Below are positions 31,831 through 41,240 of a stretch of 64,000 bases of DNA, piece by piece. The translations under genes and the position numbers were made by a program. Source of the stretch: Mixophyes australis (Eukaryota; Chordata; Amphibia; Anura; Limnodynastidae); the NCBI GenBank assembly GCA_036250195.1, contig JAVHZZ010000001.1, positions 378,759,407-378,823,406 of the forward strand. The letters run 5' to 3'. Each line of letters begins with the position of its first letter. The first letter of the stretch is position 1. The notes below the pieces were generated by a model, which saw only the letters and a list, made by a program, of their open reading frames with translations, made no database searches and was not told the DNA's origin.

Positions 31831-32112
31831 TACCACATGAGGTTGTGATGTCAATTGACAAACAATTGGATTGGGTGCCTTTGTTACAAGAAATGGTATC
31901 TGTAGCTATAATTGGCAGTAATTACTGGGGTGATTGCTATTTTTGGGTCAAGAAGGAATTTTTCCCTCTGAGGCTAGATTGGCAATTGTCACACTTGGTA
32001 TTTTGTTTTGCCTTCCTGTGGATCAACAGAAATAAAATGTATGAAAGATTGAACTGTGCCTTTTTTGCATCTTTACTAAGTAACTATTTCCTAGCGCTAA
32101 CGCTATGGTGAA
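31831..32112 (+). repeat. Dispersed repeat with AAGGAATTTTTCCCTCTGAG motif
   Basis: GGTCAAGAAGGAATTTTTCC, then GAGGCTAGATTGGCA, then TTGCCTTCCTGTGGATCAAC is a common interspersed sequence in amphibian and fish DNA as I recall it. The 88-codon open frame here is a by-product. The family is not named with confidence. Confidence 0.5.
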
Positions 32113-32479
32113 TACAAAAGCCAAGGCACTACTGGCAATAGAAAAAGGAGAGAGAAAATATTTTTTTTAAAGGATGGAGAGTTCGTGGGATGTGATCTCA
32201 ATAGTGCTTTGTAGTTTCCAGTGTCCTTAAGGGTCAGCGAGGAAAACCAATTTGTAATATAGGTTTTCACCTTTATCAACGAGGGGTAAATTTAACATTC
32301 CACATGTTTGATTAAACCTGCAGGTCCTTTCCTTTACACAGGGTTCATATTTTTTATTTTGGGAATCTAGCATCAAGCAAGAGATATGAAAAGTTTAAAA
32401 CACTTTTATATGATATCCACTTATAAATGCACATTGCTCCCACCCTCTTTAAACACAGCTCATTGCTCTTGCAGACATT

Positions 32480-32815
32480 ACATCCACTGCATTTGCCATC
32501 CTAACTCTTCTCTATCTTCACCTCAATCCTCTACTTCATTTTACATGTAGCTTGCCCCAAGCACATTCTCTGTGCTCTTTCTCATTAATTCTCACCCCAT
32601 AACCCTCCTGTCAACATGTACCCTTCATCACTATCACCATTTCGTCCTCCTCATCATCACAATGTCCCTTCATCATTAACCATTAACCCCCCATCCTCAG
32701 TCATCATTATGCCCTTTCCTTCACCATCTTTAACCCCAATCATCAATAATTCCTTCTTGCATCATTATAAGCCCCTCAATTCTACATTAAGACCAGATTC
32801 CCTTATCTTGGAGTG
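32480..32815. repeat. Low-complexity CCATCATCAC-type sequence
   Basis: Pyrimidine-rich imperfect repeats of CATCA/CCCC; the open frame of 66 codons is Pro/Ser/His-rich and has no domain. Confidence 0.55.
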
Positions 32816-32830
32816 AGAAATCTTTAATCT

Positions 32831-33311
32831 TGTCAGGATCTGCCTGCAATCTTCTGCATTGCATGCTGCTTGCATTGGCAGCTCCTGCGTCTCGGACCTT
32901 GGACTTGGGCATTTATGTATTATCTGCAGTGTTTCTGTTCACCAGAGGTGCTGTTATTGTGCCTTTCCTTTCATCACTAGGGGTTAACTTGTTGCACCAA
33001 TGATCTCTTTCACCTGGGTGTCTCTCTACTTATATCTGCCGCTCCCAGTATAACTTGCTGGTCATTTTTATTTCTTTGCCTTCCTTATGGTTTGTTCTCC
33101 CTGCTCCTTCTGTGCTCTCGGACTCCACATCCTGCTACTACACAACTGTTCCGGATATCTCTCTACCTTCCATTCTACCTGCGTCTGCAGTATTCACTGT
33201 GCACTTTCAACTATATTGGGTTCCATTTACCTATATTTTCTGAACAATAAACACCTTTATGCTTTATCACATCCTGGGCTCCATTGCTATGATTTGCTTT
33301 GAAGAGTGACA
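32831..33311 (+). mobile_element. Gypsy-like LTR, 481 bp
   Basis: Starts TGTCAGGATCTGCCTGC and ends GAAGAGTGACA (TG...CA). A TATA-like ACTTATATCTG at 33028-33038 and AATAAA at 33245-33250 fit an LTR on plus. gag-like sequence follows downstream. No second LTR copy was found and the target duplication is not visible, so a truncated element is likely. Confidence 0.55.
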
Positions 33312-33419
33312 GTATGACGAGCCAAAAAGACAGCTTTGGAGCCGTGTGAAAGATCCTGTTTCAGATTTTCTCCTGGGACTCTTTCTGCAATTGTTTTTCA
33401 TTTGTATCCTCTTGCAACA

Positions 33420-35600
33420 TGTCTGCCTCACAAATTAATGAACTACCATTGTTACAGATTCTACAAGTAGACATAATTTTACTACGCTCTCAATTGGCCT
33501 AATTTTCTGCCTTGCTTATGGACCCACTCTAGAGAATCTCTATCCAAGTTCTGTTGCTGTTGATTTGTCTCATCCAACCTTCTCTGCTGCTGAATCAGTG
33601 AAAACATCATCTCTTAATAGAGCTACAACAAATTTACTGTTTACCAAGAACTATGGTGTAACAAACTCCAGGTTCACAGGTGGTCCATGCCCCCATCTGT
33701 CCGAAGAGGAGCGGCGGCACAGAAAAACTAATAAATTATGTCTCTGTTGTGCCAGTAATATACACTTTAACAAGACTGTCCTCTTCGCAGACCACGACAG
33801 CCTACAGAACTGTCTTCTGTTTATTCCTCTCCTCAGTCTGGATTTGTTGGTACTTCATTTCCCGTTCCCACATTACAGCCTCTTCTGCTCCCTGGGATAA
33901 GGCCTAGCCCGCCAGTTCCAGCCGCCTGTCCTGAGGCGCCAGTTCAGGCCGCCTGTCCTGAGGCGCCAGTTCAGGCCGCCTGTCCTGAGGCGCCAGTCCA
34001 GAGGTGCCAGTTTTGTCCGACAGTCCAGAGGTGCCAGCTCCTGTCACCTGTCCAGAAGTGCCAGCTCATGTGGCTTGTACTGAGGTGCCAGTCTCTGCCT
34101 TCAGTTCCGTGGTGCCAGCCTCTGCCTCCAGTTCCGAGATCCCATCCTGTTCCATGGCGCCAGCCTCTGCCTCCAGTTCTGAGGTGCCATCCAGTTCCAT
34201 GGCGCCAGCCTCTGCCTGCAGTTCTGAGGTGCCATCCAGTTCCAAGTCGCCAGCTGCCCCCTCCAGTTTTGAGTCACCTGCCGCCGCCTCCAGTTCCGAG
34301 TCACCAGCCGCCGCCTCCACTTCCGAGTCGCCAGCCGCCGCCTCCACTTCCGAGTCGCAAGCCGCCGCCTCCACTTCTGAGTCGCAAGCCCCTGCCTCCA
34401 GTTCCGAATCGCCAGCCGCCGCCACTGTTCCTGAGCTATGGCCTGCTTCTGAGAAGGCGCTGCCACCACAGCCTGCTTCAGTAAGGGCGCAGTCCCTAAA
34501 GCCTACTTCACTATCTGCTCTCCCACTCCATTCTGCTCCAGAGACATTGCCATTCTTTGCGGTTCAGCCTGATTTGCCATTCCATGCAGTTCAGCCCGAG
34601 TTGCCACTAGATACGGTTCAGCCAGCATTGTGATTTAAGGCGGTGCAGCCAGAGTCACCACTTGTTACGGCATCAGTCAGAGTTACCACTTGGTGCTGTC
34701 CGGTCCAAGGCTTTTCTCAGTGCTGTTCATTCCAAGGCTTCTCTTAGTGCTGTTCGGTCTGAGGCTTCTCCCAGTGTTGTGCCGTCCGAGGCTTCTCACA
34801 GTGTTGTCCTGTCTGTGGCGTCTCCCAGTGCTGTCTGGTCCGAGGCTTCTCCCAGTGCTGTCCGGTCCGAGGCTTCTCCCAGTGCTGTCCGGTCCGAGGC
34901 TTCTCCCAATGCTGTCCGGTCCGAGGCTTCTCCCAGTGCTGTCCGGTCCGAGGCTTCTCCCAGTGCTGTCCGGTCCGAGGCTTCTCCCAGTGCTGTCCGG
35001 TTCCAGGCTTCTGCCAGTGCTGTCCGGTCCAAATGTGCCCAGTCCGGGCCGCCCTCCAAGTGTGCCCAGTCCGGGCCGCCCTCCAAGTGTGCCCAGTCCG
35101 GGCCGCCCTCCAAGTGTGCCCAGTCCGGGCGGCCCTCCAAGTGTGCCCATCGCGGGCGGCCCTCCAAGTGTGCCCAGTCCGGGCCGTCCCTGCCGAGGGT
35201 CTCTAGTCCGGGCCGTCCCTTACTGATGGTTTCAAGTCTGGGCCGTCATCTATCTTTGAGGTGTATATTTTTCAACCTAGAACCCTTCTGAGGTTTTTGC
35301 TTCATAATTTCCCTCTGTACCTAGCTATGTTACTGACCCAAAGAGACAGGTACTATTTTTGACATTGCATTTTAGAGGGGAAGCCTTGGAATGGGTAAAC
35401 CCGTTTATTAAGAGTGATCATCCCATCCTATCGGACTTGCAACTCAGTAATCAGCAAGTTTGCGACATCTCCCGCTATACCATCTTGTGGGGCCTCTGTA
35501 GATTCGGCAATACCACCTATCACATCAGGCCAAGTGATACCACTGTGCTCCACCCAGTTGGTTCAGGCTGCCGTTCCGAATAATTGTTGCAAGAATTAAA
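33420..35600 (+). pseudogene. Gypsy-like gag region with 27-bp tandem repeats
   Basis: Frames from 33420 open MSASQINELPLLQILQ, a gag-like start. Around 33690-33760 HLSEEERRHRKTNKLCLCCA resembles the lead-in to a gag zinc knuckle (S-x-E-E-R-x-R-R-x-x-x-x-L-C-x-x-C), with the later His/Cys lost. 33905-35200 is an Ala/Pro/Ser-rich run of 27-bp repeats in two frames (34004-34633 and 34662-35291) separated by a stop. At 35359 TLHFRGEALEWVNPFIKSDH matches the capsid motif LxGxALEWANP of Ty3/Gypsy-type gags. Broken and not functional. Confidence 0.6.
33905..35205 (+). repeat. Four successive 27-bp minisatellite arrays
   Basis: Units of exactly 27 bp but different sequence follow one another: GCCGCCTGTCCTGAGGCGCC-type (33918-34000), CCTCCACTTCCGAGTCGCCA-type (about 34260-34425), TGCTGTCCGGTCCGAGGCTT-type (about 34735-35025, ~11 units) and TGTGCCCAGTCCGGGCCGCC-type (about 35030-35185, ~6 units). 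Nine-residue periodicity keeps the coding frame open in several frames on both strands, which explains the overlapping long open frames. Confidence 0.85.
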
Positions 35601-36124
35601 GACGAAAGAAGAGAGTATAGTCTGCGGTGCCTCAACTTCCCTCTGGCATGATCTCCGTCGCCTTTCCGCCTTTGGACGAGGACTTGCATGCTGGGTCCCT
35701 TAAAGTACATGCCTGCACATACCTTGGTTCTGACTTGGCTTGGTTTCTCCTACTATTCTCCTGGTTAACATTTTGATGTCTTATTGCTCATTTGGTTCTG
35801 ACTGCTGACAATTCTCTGGATCCTCCCTGTATACTATTCTGCTCAACTGGTTCTGACACGGATTGTTCGACTATGCCTAACTACACCATAACTACGCCGG
35901 TGACTATCTCGGAGAACCGTGACCTGTGTATCCTTTGCAGCAAAGCTCAAACTCCCTTGCAGGGGTCCCTGGTGAATATCGGGGGTACGTTAGACCCCGA
36001 GCTTCCCTGTTCAGTTGTGCCAATACTGGCTTGTGGCCACCTCTGCAAATTCCATGACACAGGAAAGATGGCAAGCCTGAGGTTTGTGAATGCTTGCTCT
36101 AACAAAACCCATGATCTTTTATAA
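35601..36124 (+). mobile_element. LTR/leader-like sequence of a second Gypsy-type element
   Basis: Repeated TTGGTTCTGACT phrases, GGTTCTGACACGGATTGTTC and TGCAGGGGTCCCTGGTGAAT read like the 3' LTR half and leader of vertebrate Gypsy elements. No domain. Borders unknown. Confidence 0.35.
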
Positions 36125-37217
36125 GTATGTTAATATTAATCTACTTATCTTCTATTGAGCATTAAAGCCTGATAGGATGTATACATAACTGTAAACAATG
36201 ATGACTTCTTTTCGTGGTACAGTTTAGAAGGTAAGTTTTTTTCATATGGGCTATTTGCCGTCATTAATTTTTTATAAGTTTGAATAGTTTTAAAAAAAAG
36301 AATTGTGATACCTGGAAATCTACTAAACTAGGTAAATGTGTTAGAATCACACTTCAACAGATTGGCATCTATTGCCTTAACAGTGTACTAACTTTTAGGT
36401 ACCACGCCCTTTTTACTCAGAGTCCATGGGGCTACTCCATGTTGCAGTTTTAGCCCGGGGCTATGCAGAACCTGCTAATCAATTTTGTGTGGCACTTTAA
36501 AATGGTGGAGGATGTGGGTTGTGATTGGGAAGACCAAGCATAAGCCACTCTGTCTTGATCGTGAATTTTGATTGGTCACCCCTCTCCAGAGGTGGATCCA
36601 AGGTGGGGTTTATCAGAGCAATCGCCTCCCCTAGTAGCACAGGCCTCTTAAATTGCGTCCAAAACGCCGATCGAAATGGGTAAGGAGAGGGGTCAGACGG
36701 GGACGGGGCCAACCAGAGCCAGTCAATCAAAATGAAGTAGGGGTGTGATTATGCTAAATCGCCCCCCTCCCCTAAAAATAAGGTCTAGGAAGTCTAGGTC
36801 TGCCCCTGCCCCTCTCACACCGCTGCCTTGCTTTTTGGCTGAGGCCAATAGAAGAACCAAAGGAGCTCGGCAAAAATTACTGCACAATGAAACCTCCAGG
36901 GCTCAGACTCAGGAAGGGAGTAGTTTAGTAATGTATAACATTTATATGGTAGTGCAGTTTAAATAAAGGAGAAAAAATAAATTTGAAGATTATGGACAGA
37001 GTGATCATGAAAAATAATTAAGGGTGTCTCCACTCAAAAATAAATTACACTACCTAATGAAAATCCTTATGCTGGATACCACAATTTAGTGAAATAACTC
37101 CTGATATTTGAAATAGAACTTTTGCCTGCAATTTTGAAGACAGAGAGAGGCTATGAATAGCCAACATTCCTTAGGAAACAATCATTGCAGTCCACAATTA
37201 GTTTTCATCTAATTACC
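36125..37217. other. Intronic sequence, MITE-like GC-rich patch
   Basis: 36495-36800 is GC-richer with partly mirrored TGATTGGTCACCCCTC/GGGGTGTGATTATG phrases, possibly a small MITE. Otherwise AT-rich with nothing recognised. Confidence 0.35.
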
Positions 37218-37225
37218 CTTTTAAC

Positions 37226-39322
37226 TAGAGATGTTCACTGACCTCTGTGTTCTGGTTTTGGTTTTGGTTTTGGATCTGGATTAACTTCGGGTTTTGGCAA
37301 AACAGCCCTTGCGTGTTTTGGTTTTGGTTTAGGATCCCGATTTTTTTTTTTTTTTCTCTAAAATCCAGATTTTTTTATTTTTTTTTGCTAAACTCACATA
37401 TTTTTGCTCCCCCCTACATTATTATTAACCTCAATATCACTAATTTCAAGTCATTGGCAGTCAATTTTGACTACCTCACAGGTCTCAATAATTAAATTTT
37501 TACGAACCTTCGGGTATAGGTGAGGACTTGCTTTTCTAGTAAAATGGTGTCGTTATGGAATTTGGTAACGGGGACACAAGACCTTAAGTAATTGTCTAAA
37601 ACCAGCTGCATTAATAGTGGACAGTTGGATGCAGATCTAATACTAGCATAGTCACCATTGCGTCTGTGATCCGCTTTGCGACTGGGTGACAGCTTTTATA
37701 CTTGCATTCTCCTGTAAAGGATTGTTTAACAGTCAATTGTTGTAAACTACTACTAGTCTTCTTCTTGGTCTGCTTCTGGGATGAAGATTCACCCCCAGCT
37801 GCAGCAGCAGTGGGACTAACGCTCAAGAATTCTTCTGAGAAATCCAGGATAGTGGAGGAGTCATCTAGCCTTAGCAACTTGGGTGCAGGACTATCTCCGA
37901 TCGCTACTGAGAATATAGAGGAGGGCGGTGTTGTGGGTGTAGATTGCAGATGTCGGGATCTAGCTGAGAAAAGGGACCTAGCTAATGATTGACTGCTTGT
38001 TGTTATTAAGTTTCAGATTTTCCCAACAGTTTGCCATGAACTCGCTTCAAATGGCGTAACATGGATGAGGTCCCTTGATGGTTAAGGTCCTTACCTCTAC
38101 TGACTGTGGCTTTACAAACGCTACAAATGGCTAGACAGCTGTTGTCAGAATTTAGGTAAAAATAATTCCACACATAAGAGGTGGATTTTTTGTTATGCCC
38201 AGGCATGACAATGGCCTTCTTCTTATCACGTGCAAGAACTGCTTTCACTGGTGGAAGACTTACCCAAACAACATCATCCATCAACATCCTCTTTAGCGTC
38301 TTTGTCAGCTGCACAAATATTCCCCTCATCCTGTTGCAATTCCTAAGTGGCATCCTCAATTTGTGTATCACCGGCTACACTTGGGCTATTCATGCACACA
38401 TCTGTAAAAATGCTGAAAGGGGCCTTCTTTATGGTTACATTCTCAGACATGTCAGGTTTACACATTGCACTCATGGATGGACTCTCCTCAGGGATTTGTG
38501 TCATTTCTGAATCAGAACATACATTTTCCTCTAATGACTTACTGTTTTCTTCCAGCTCGGCTTTTACACGTAAAGTATTTGGACTCCACTTTTGAAGTCC
38601 GAATGACAAGGTCTTGCTTGGTCATGACTGACCTTACAAGATGATGCCTCAGTGACAGTTGTAGAACTAGCACTCATTCTTTCCTTGCCACTGCATGTGT
38701 AGAATGGCATGTTGGCAATTTTATTTTTTTCTTCAGATAACTTTTCCTGGATTAGAGGTCTTTTTTTTCTTGCCCAAAGTAAAGGGTGGTTTTTTTACAT
38801 TTTTGTTTCCCTGACTTAAAAACACTATGTACTTTAACATAGGCTTTAGCAGATGATGTAGAGGGATTACGATAATCTTGACTGGTGCCAGCAGCTGCTT
38901 GGTGCTCCTGGTCTTCTGTGTACTGCTGTGAATCAATTTTGATAACACAGTACAATGTGACTGCAGATTTAGAAGACCAAGCCTGCCAGACCTATTATTT
39001 TTTGTATTTCAGCAATGACATTTAGCAATGGAGCTCTCCTGAATGTCACTGGAGACTTTCAAGAACACTGCTACCCCTCCTCTTTCTTTTCTACCTATGA
39101 CGCTGCCCAGCTGCACTACAGACTGCCAAAAACTGTGCTTCTCCTTCTGTGTCCCTCCTTGAAGGGCGGTACATATAGAATCGAAAGATCCCAAGATCCG
39201 ATGATGTAACAATGACGTTTTGCCTCGTTTTCAATTCTTTGCGCGAAAGTGCCGAGCCGGTACTCGAATCTGCAAAGTTCGGATGTGTTCGGCTCTCGGG
39301 AAACCGAGCCTGAGCATCTCTA
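37226..39322 (-). mobile_element. 2097-bp hAT deletion derivative
   Basis: Ends TAGAGATGTTCACTGACC and, reversed, TAGAGATGCTCAGGCTCGG. Exact 8-bp target duplication CTTTTAAC at 37218-37225 and 39323-39330. The inside matches the 5' half of the transposase of the 40610-44741 element on the minus strand, including the BED finger, while the catalytic and dimerisation domains are deleted. The left subterminal region has GGTTTT repeats and the right one GATCCGATGATGTAACAATG, a variant of the related copy. Confidence 0.9.
37611..38609 (-). pseudogene. hAT transposase N-terminal remnant with BED zinc finger
   Basis: Three minus-strand frames: 38609-38343 (LRVKAELEENSKSLEENVCS, the acidic N-terminus), 38371-38006 with the BED finger (STSYVWNYFYLNSDNSC then CSVCKATVSRGK and MLRHLKRVHG: aromatic pair, Cys-x2-Cys and His-x5-His-type ligands all kept) and 37877-37611 (SSLQQLTVKQSF then KRITDAMVTMLVLDLHP, start of the hAT core). 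The rest of the core is missing. Frameshifts separate the pieces. Confidence 0.75.
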
Positions 39323-39479
39323 CTTTTAACATGAATGGGGAAATTTGCTTTGCACTTGGAGAATAGAACATTTCTTAGTGTTTAGGGATTCTGGCTTGAT
39401 TAGTGAGAGAATCATATTGCTTAAAAGCTTCCATAAGGCATAGAGACAGTAGGTTATGCAGTATAAAAGATTATGTTTT

Positions 39480-40275
39480 CTGTGAAAGGGGCCTTTACTT
39501 CTCCCACAACCCCAGTCCTAGAGGCCGGTAAGCTGGTGGCATGCGGGTCCTATTGTATCACTGCTGAACCTTCTGTGTCACTCCCCTTGATCCATGTCTT
39601 TCCTTCTTCGACATCCGCTCCATCTCACCCTAACCTGTTTGCCTTTTTGTTGCCATCATCTACTGTCCTCCTGATCCAGTCTCCCAATTATTTGATAACG
39701 TCTCTGTCTGACTCCCAACACTTGCTCTCCTCCCACCTTCTCCCCCCCCATCCTGGGAGACTTCAACATCTCAATTGACAATCACATCAACCCCACCAAT
39801 CTTCTCTTCCTGTTGTCCTCATTTGGTCTCTCTCAATGGAACTCCTCCCCCTTCCACAACAGTGGCCATTCTCTTGACTTGGTCTTTTCCAAGCTCTGTC
39901 TCTGACTTCAACAACTCTCTCTGACCAACATCTTGTGCAACCATGATACACTCGACCCTTCCATCTTTTCCTCCTCTCTGGTCTTGCTTCCTTCTCCCAT
40001 CACAACCTTCTCCTTCCCTGACCAAACTGTCTCCCTTTATATATACTTCTGCCACTCACTACACTGGCTCCCTATAAGAATACTACAGAATCAGTTCAAA
40101 CTCCTCAAAGCCACTCCTCTCCCCCAACATGTACAACCTCACTTCTACCTACACTCTTTTGAATTTATGTAACTATGAAATTATGTAATTTTGCTGTATA
40201 TATTTTCATAATTATTTAATTTTGTCATTTGTTCAAACCACCAATGTGTAGACCTCTTGTAGCTCCTTATAAATA
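39480..40275 (+). mobile_element. L2-like LINE, internally deleted copy
   Basis: Plus-strand frames give an endonuclease piece (a LGDFNI motif near 39756, then NLLFLLSSFGLSQWN and HSLDLVFS) followed directly by CHSLHWLPIRILQNQFKLLK (near 40050-40110), the thumb motif that normally lies several hundred codons later. So most of the reverse transcriptase is deleted. It ends with AACAGATAATAATAG-like tail repeats near 40275. Confidence 0.65.
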
Positions 40276-41240
40276 ACAGATAATAATAGTAAAATAATAA
40301 GTTACACAGAAATATTGGGTGGTAATTTGCACATGTGTCGATGACCTTCTCAGGAAAGAAGCTGATATTGTAAATTTTTTTAAATGATCCTTTTATTATT
40401 GGTGTTATTAGCAGGCTTCTACAATTTGGTCTTGAGCCAAAGATTTACATTTATTAATAGGAGTAAGAATTTCCATTTTTTTAAACCTATTCTAATGGTT
40501 ATATCAGGCATAGATGACCATGGAATTGTGGAAAAATTATCGCTGGACATGATAAAATAAATTTTGAGTAAAGCATGTGTTAGAAATTGAAATATTTGTG
40601 CATATATATTAGAGATGGTCACTGACCCCCGTGTTTTGGTTTTGGATCTGGATTACCGTCGTGTTATGGTTTTGGTTTTGGTTTTGCAAAACCGCCATTG
40701 CGTGTTTTGGTTTTGGTTTTGGTTTTGTTTGGTTTTGTTTTGCTATTTTGTTGGAAAATCAATGTTTTTGGGCCTAAAATAACCCAATTTAGTGCTCCAA
40801 CTGTTTTAGAGATAAGTTATCTAATTGTAGAGGTAATAAATCATCCAAAAAACAGTTTAATTCTTCGTTGGTAGGCCTTTATTTATTCTACACACAAAAC
40901 AGATTGTCTTCCTCTCCAACTATGCATATTGGCAATGCAGCCATCGTCTTTGGATGTATATTACACCCTAAACTTATAGTTAAATATGTAAACAAATGGA
41001 AAAAGGCAGTTTGCTTTCTGTCTCTATAGGACCCCCTCCACTTGTTTAAAAAACCAAAAAATTCAGCTGTTATAGACTGTACAATATTAATTGAACTGGA
41101 CAAAGGCAGTTTGGGGTCACTCTGTCTATGACACCCTACCCTTAAGGAGAAATTGCCCAAACAGCAGCCTTTCAAGACGGTACGTGATATGGAAATGCCA
41201 CAAGTCCCTTTCCTCTTTGGGGGTAGATTGCACCCTACAC

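Noticed and set aside
34004..35291. Two 209-codon plus frames and several antisense frames as host genes
   Set aside because: All arise from 27-bp repeats that keep every frame open. Flanking blocks are gag-like, so retroelement origin is the better explanation.
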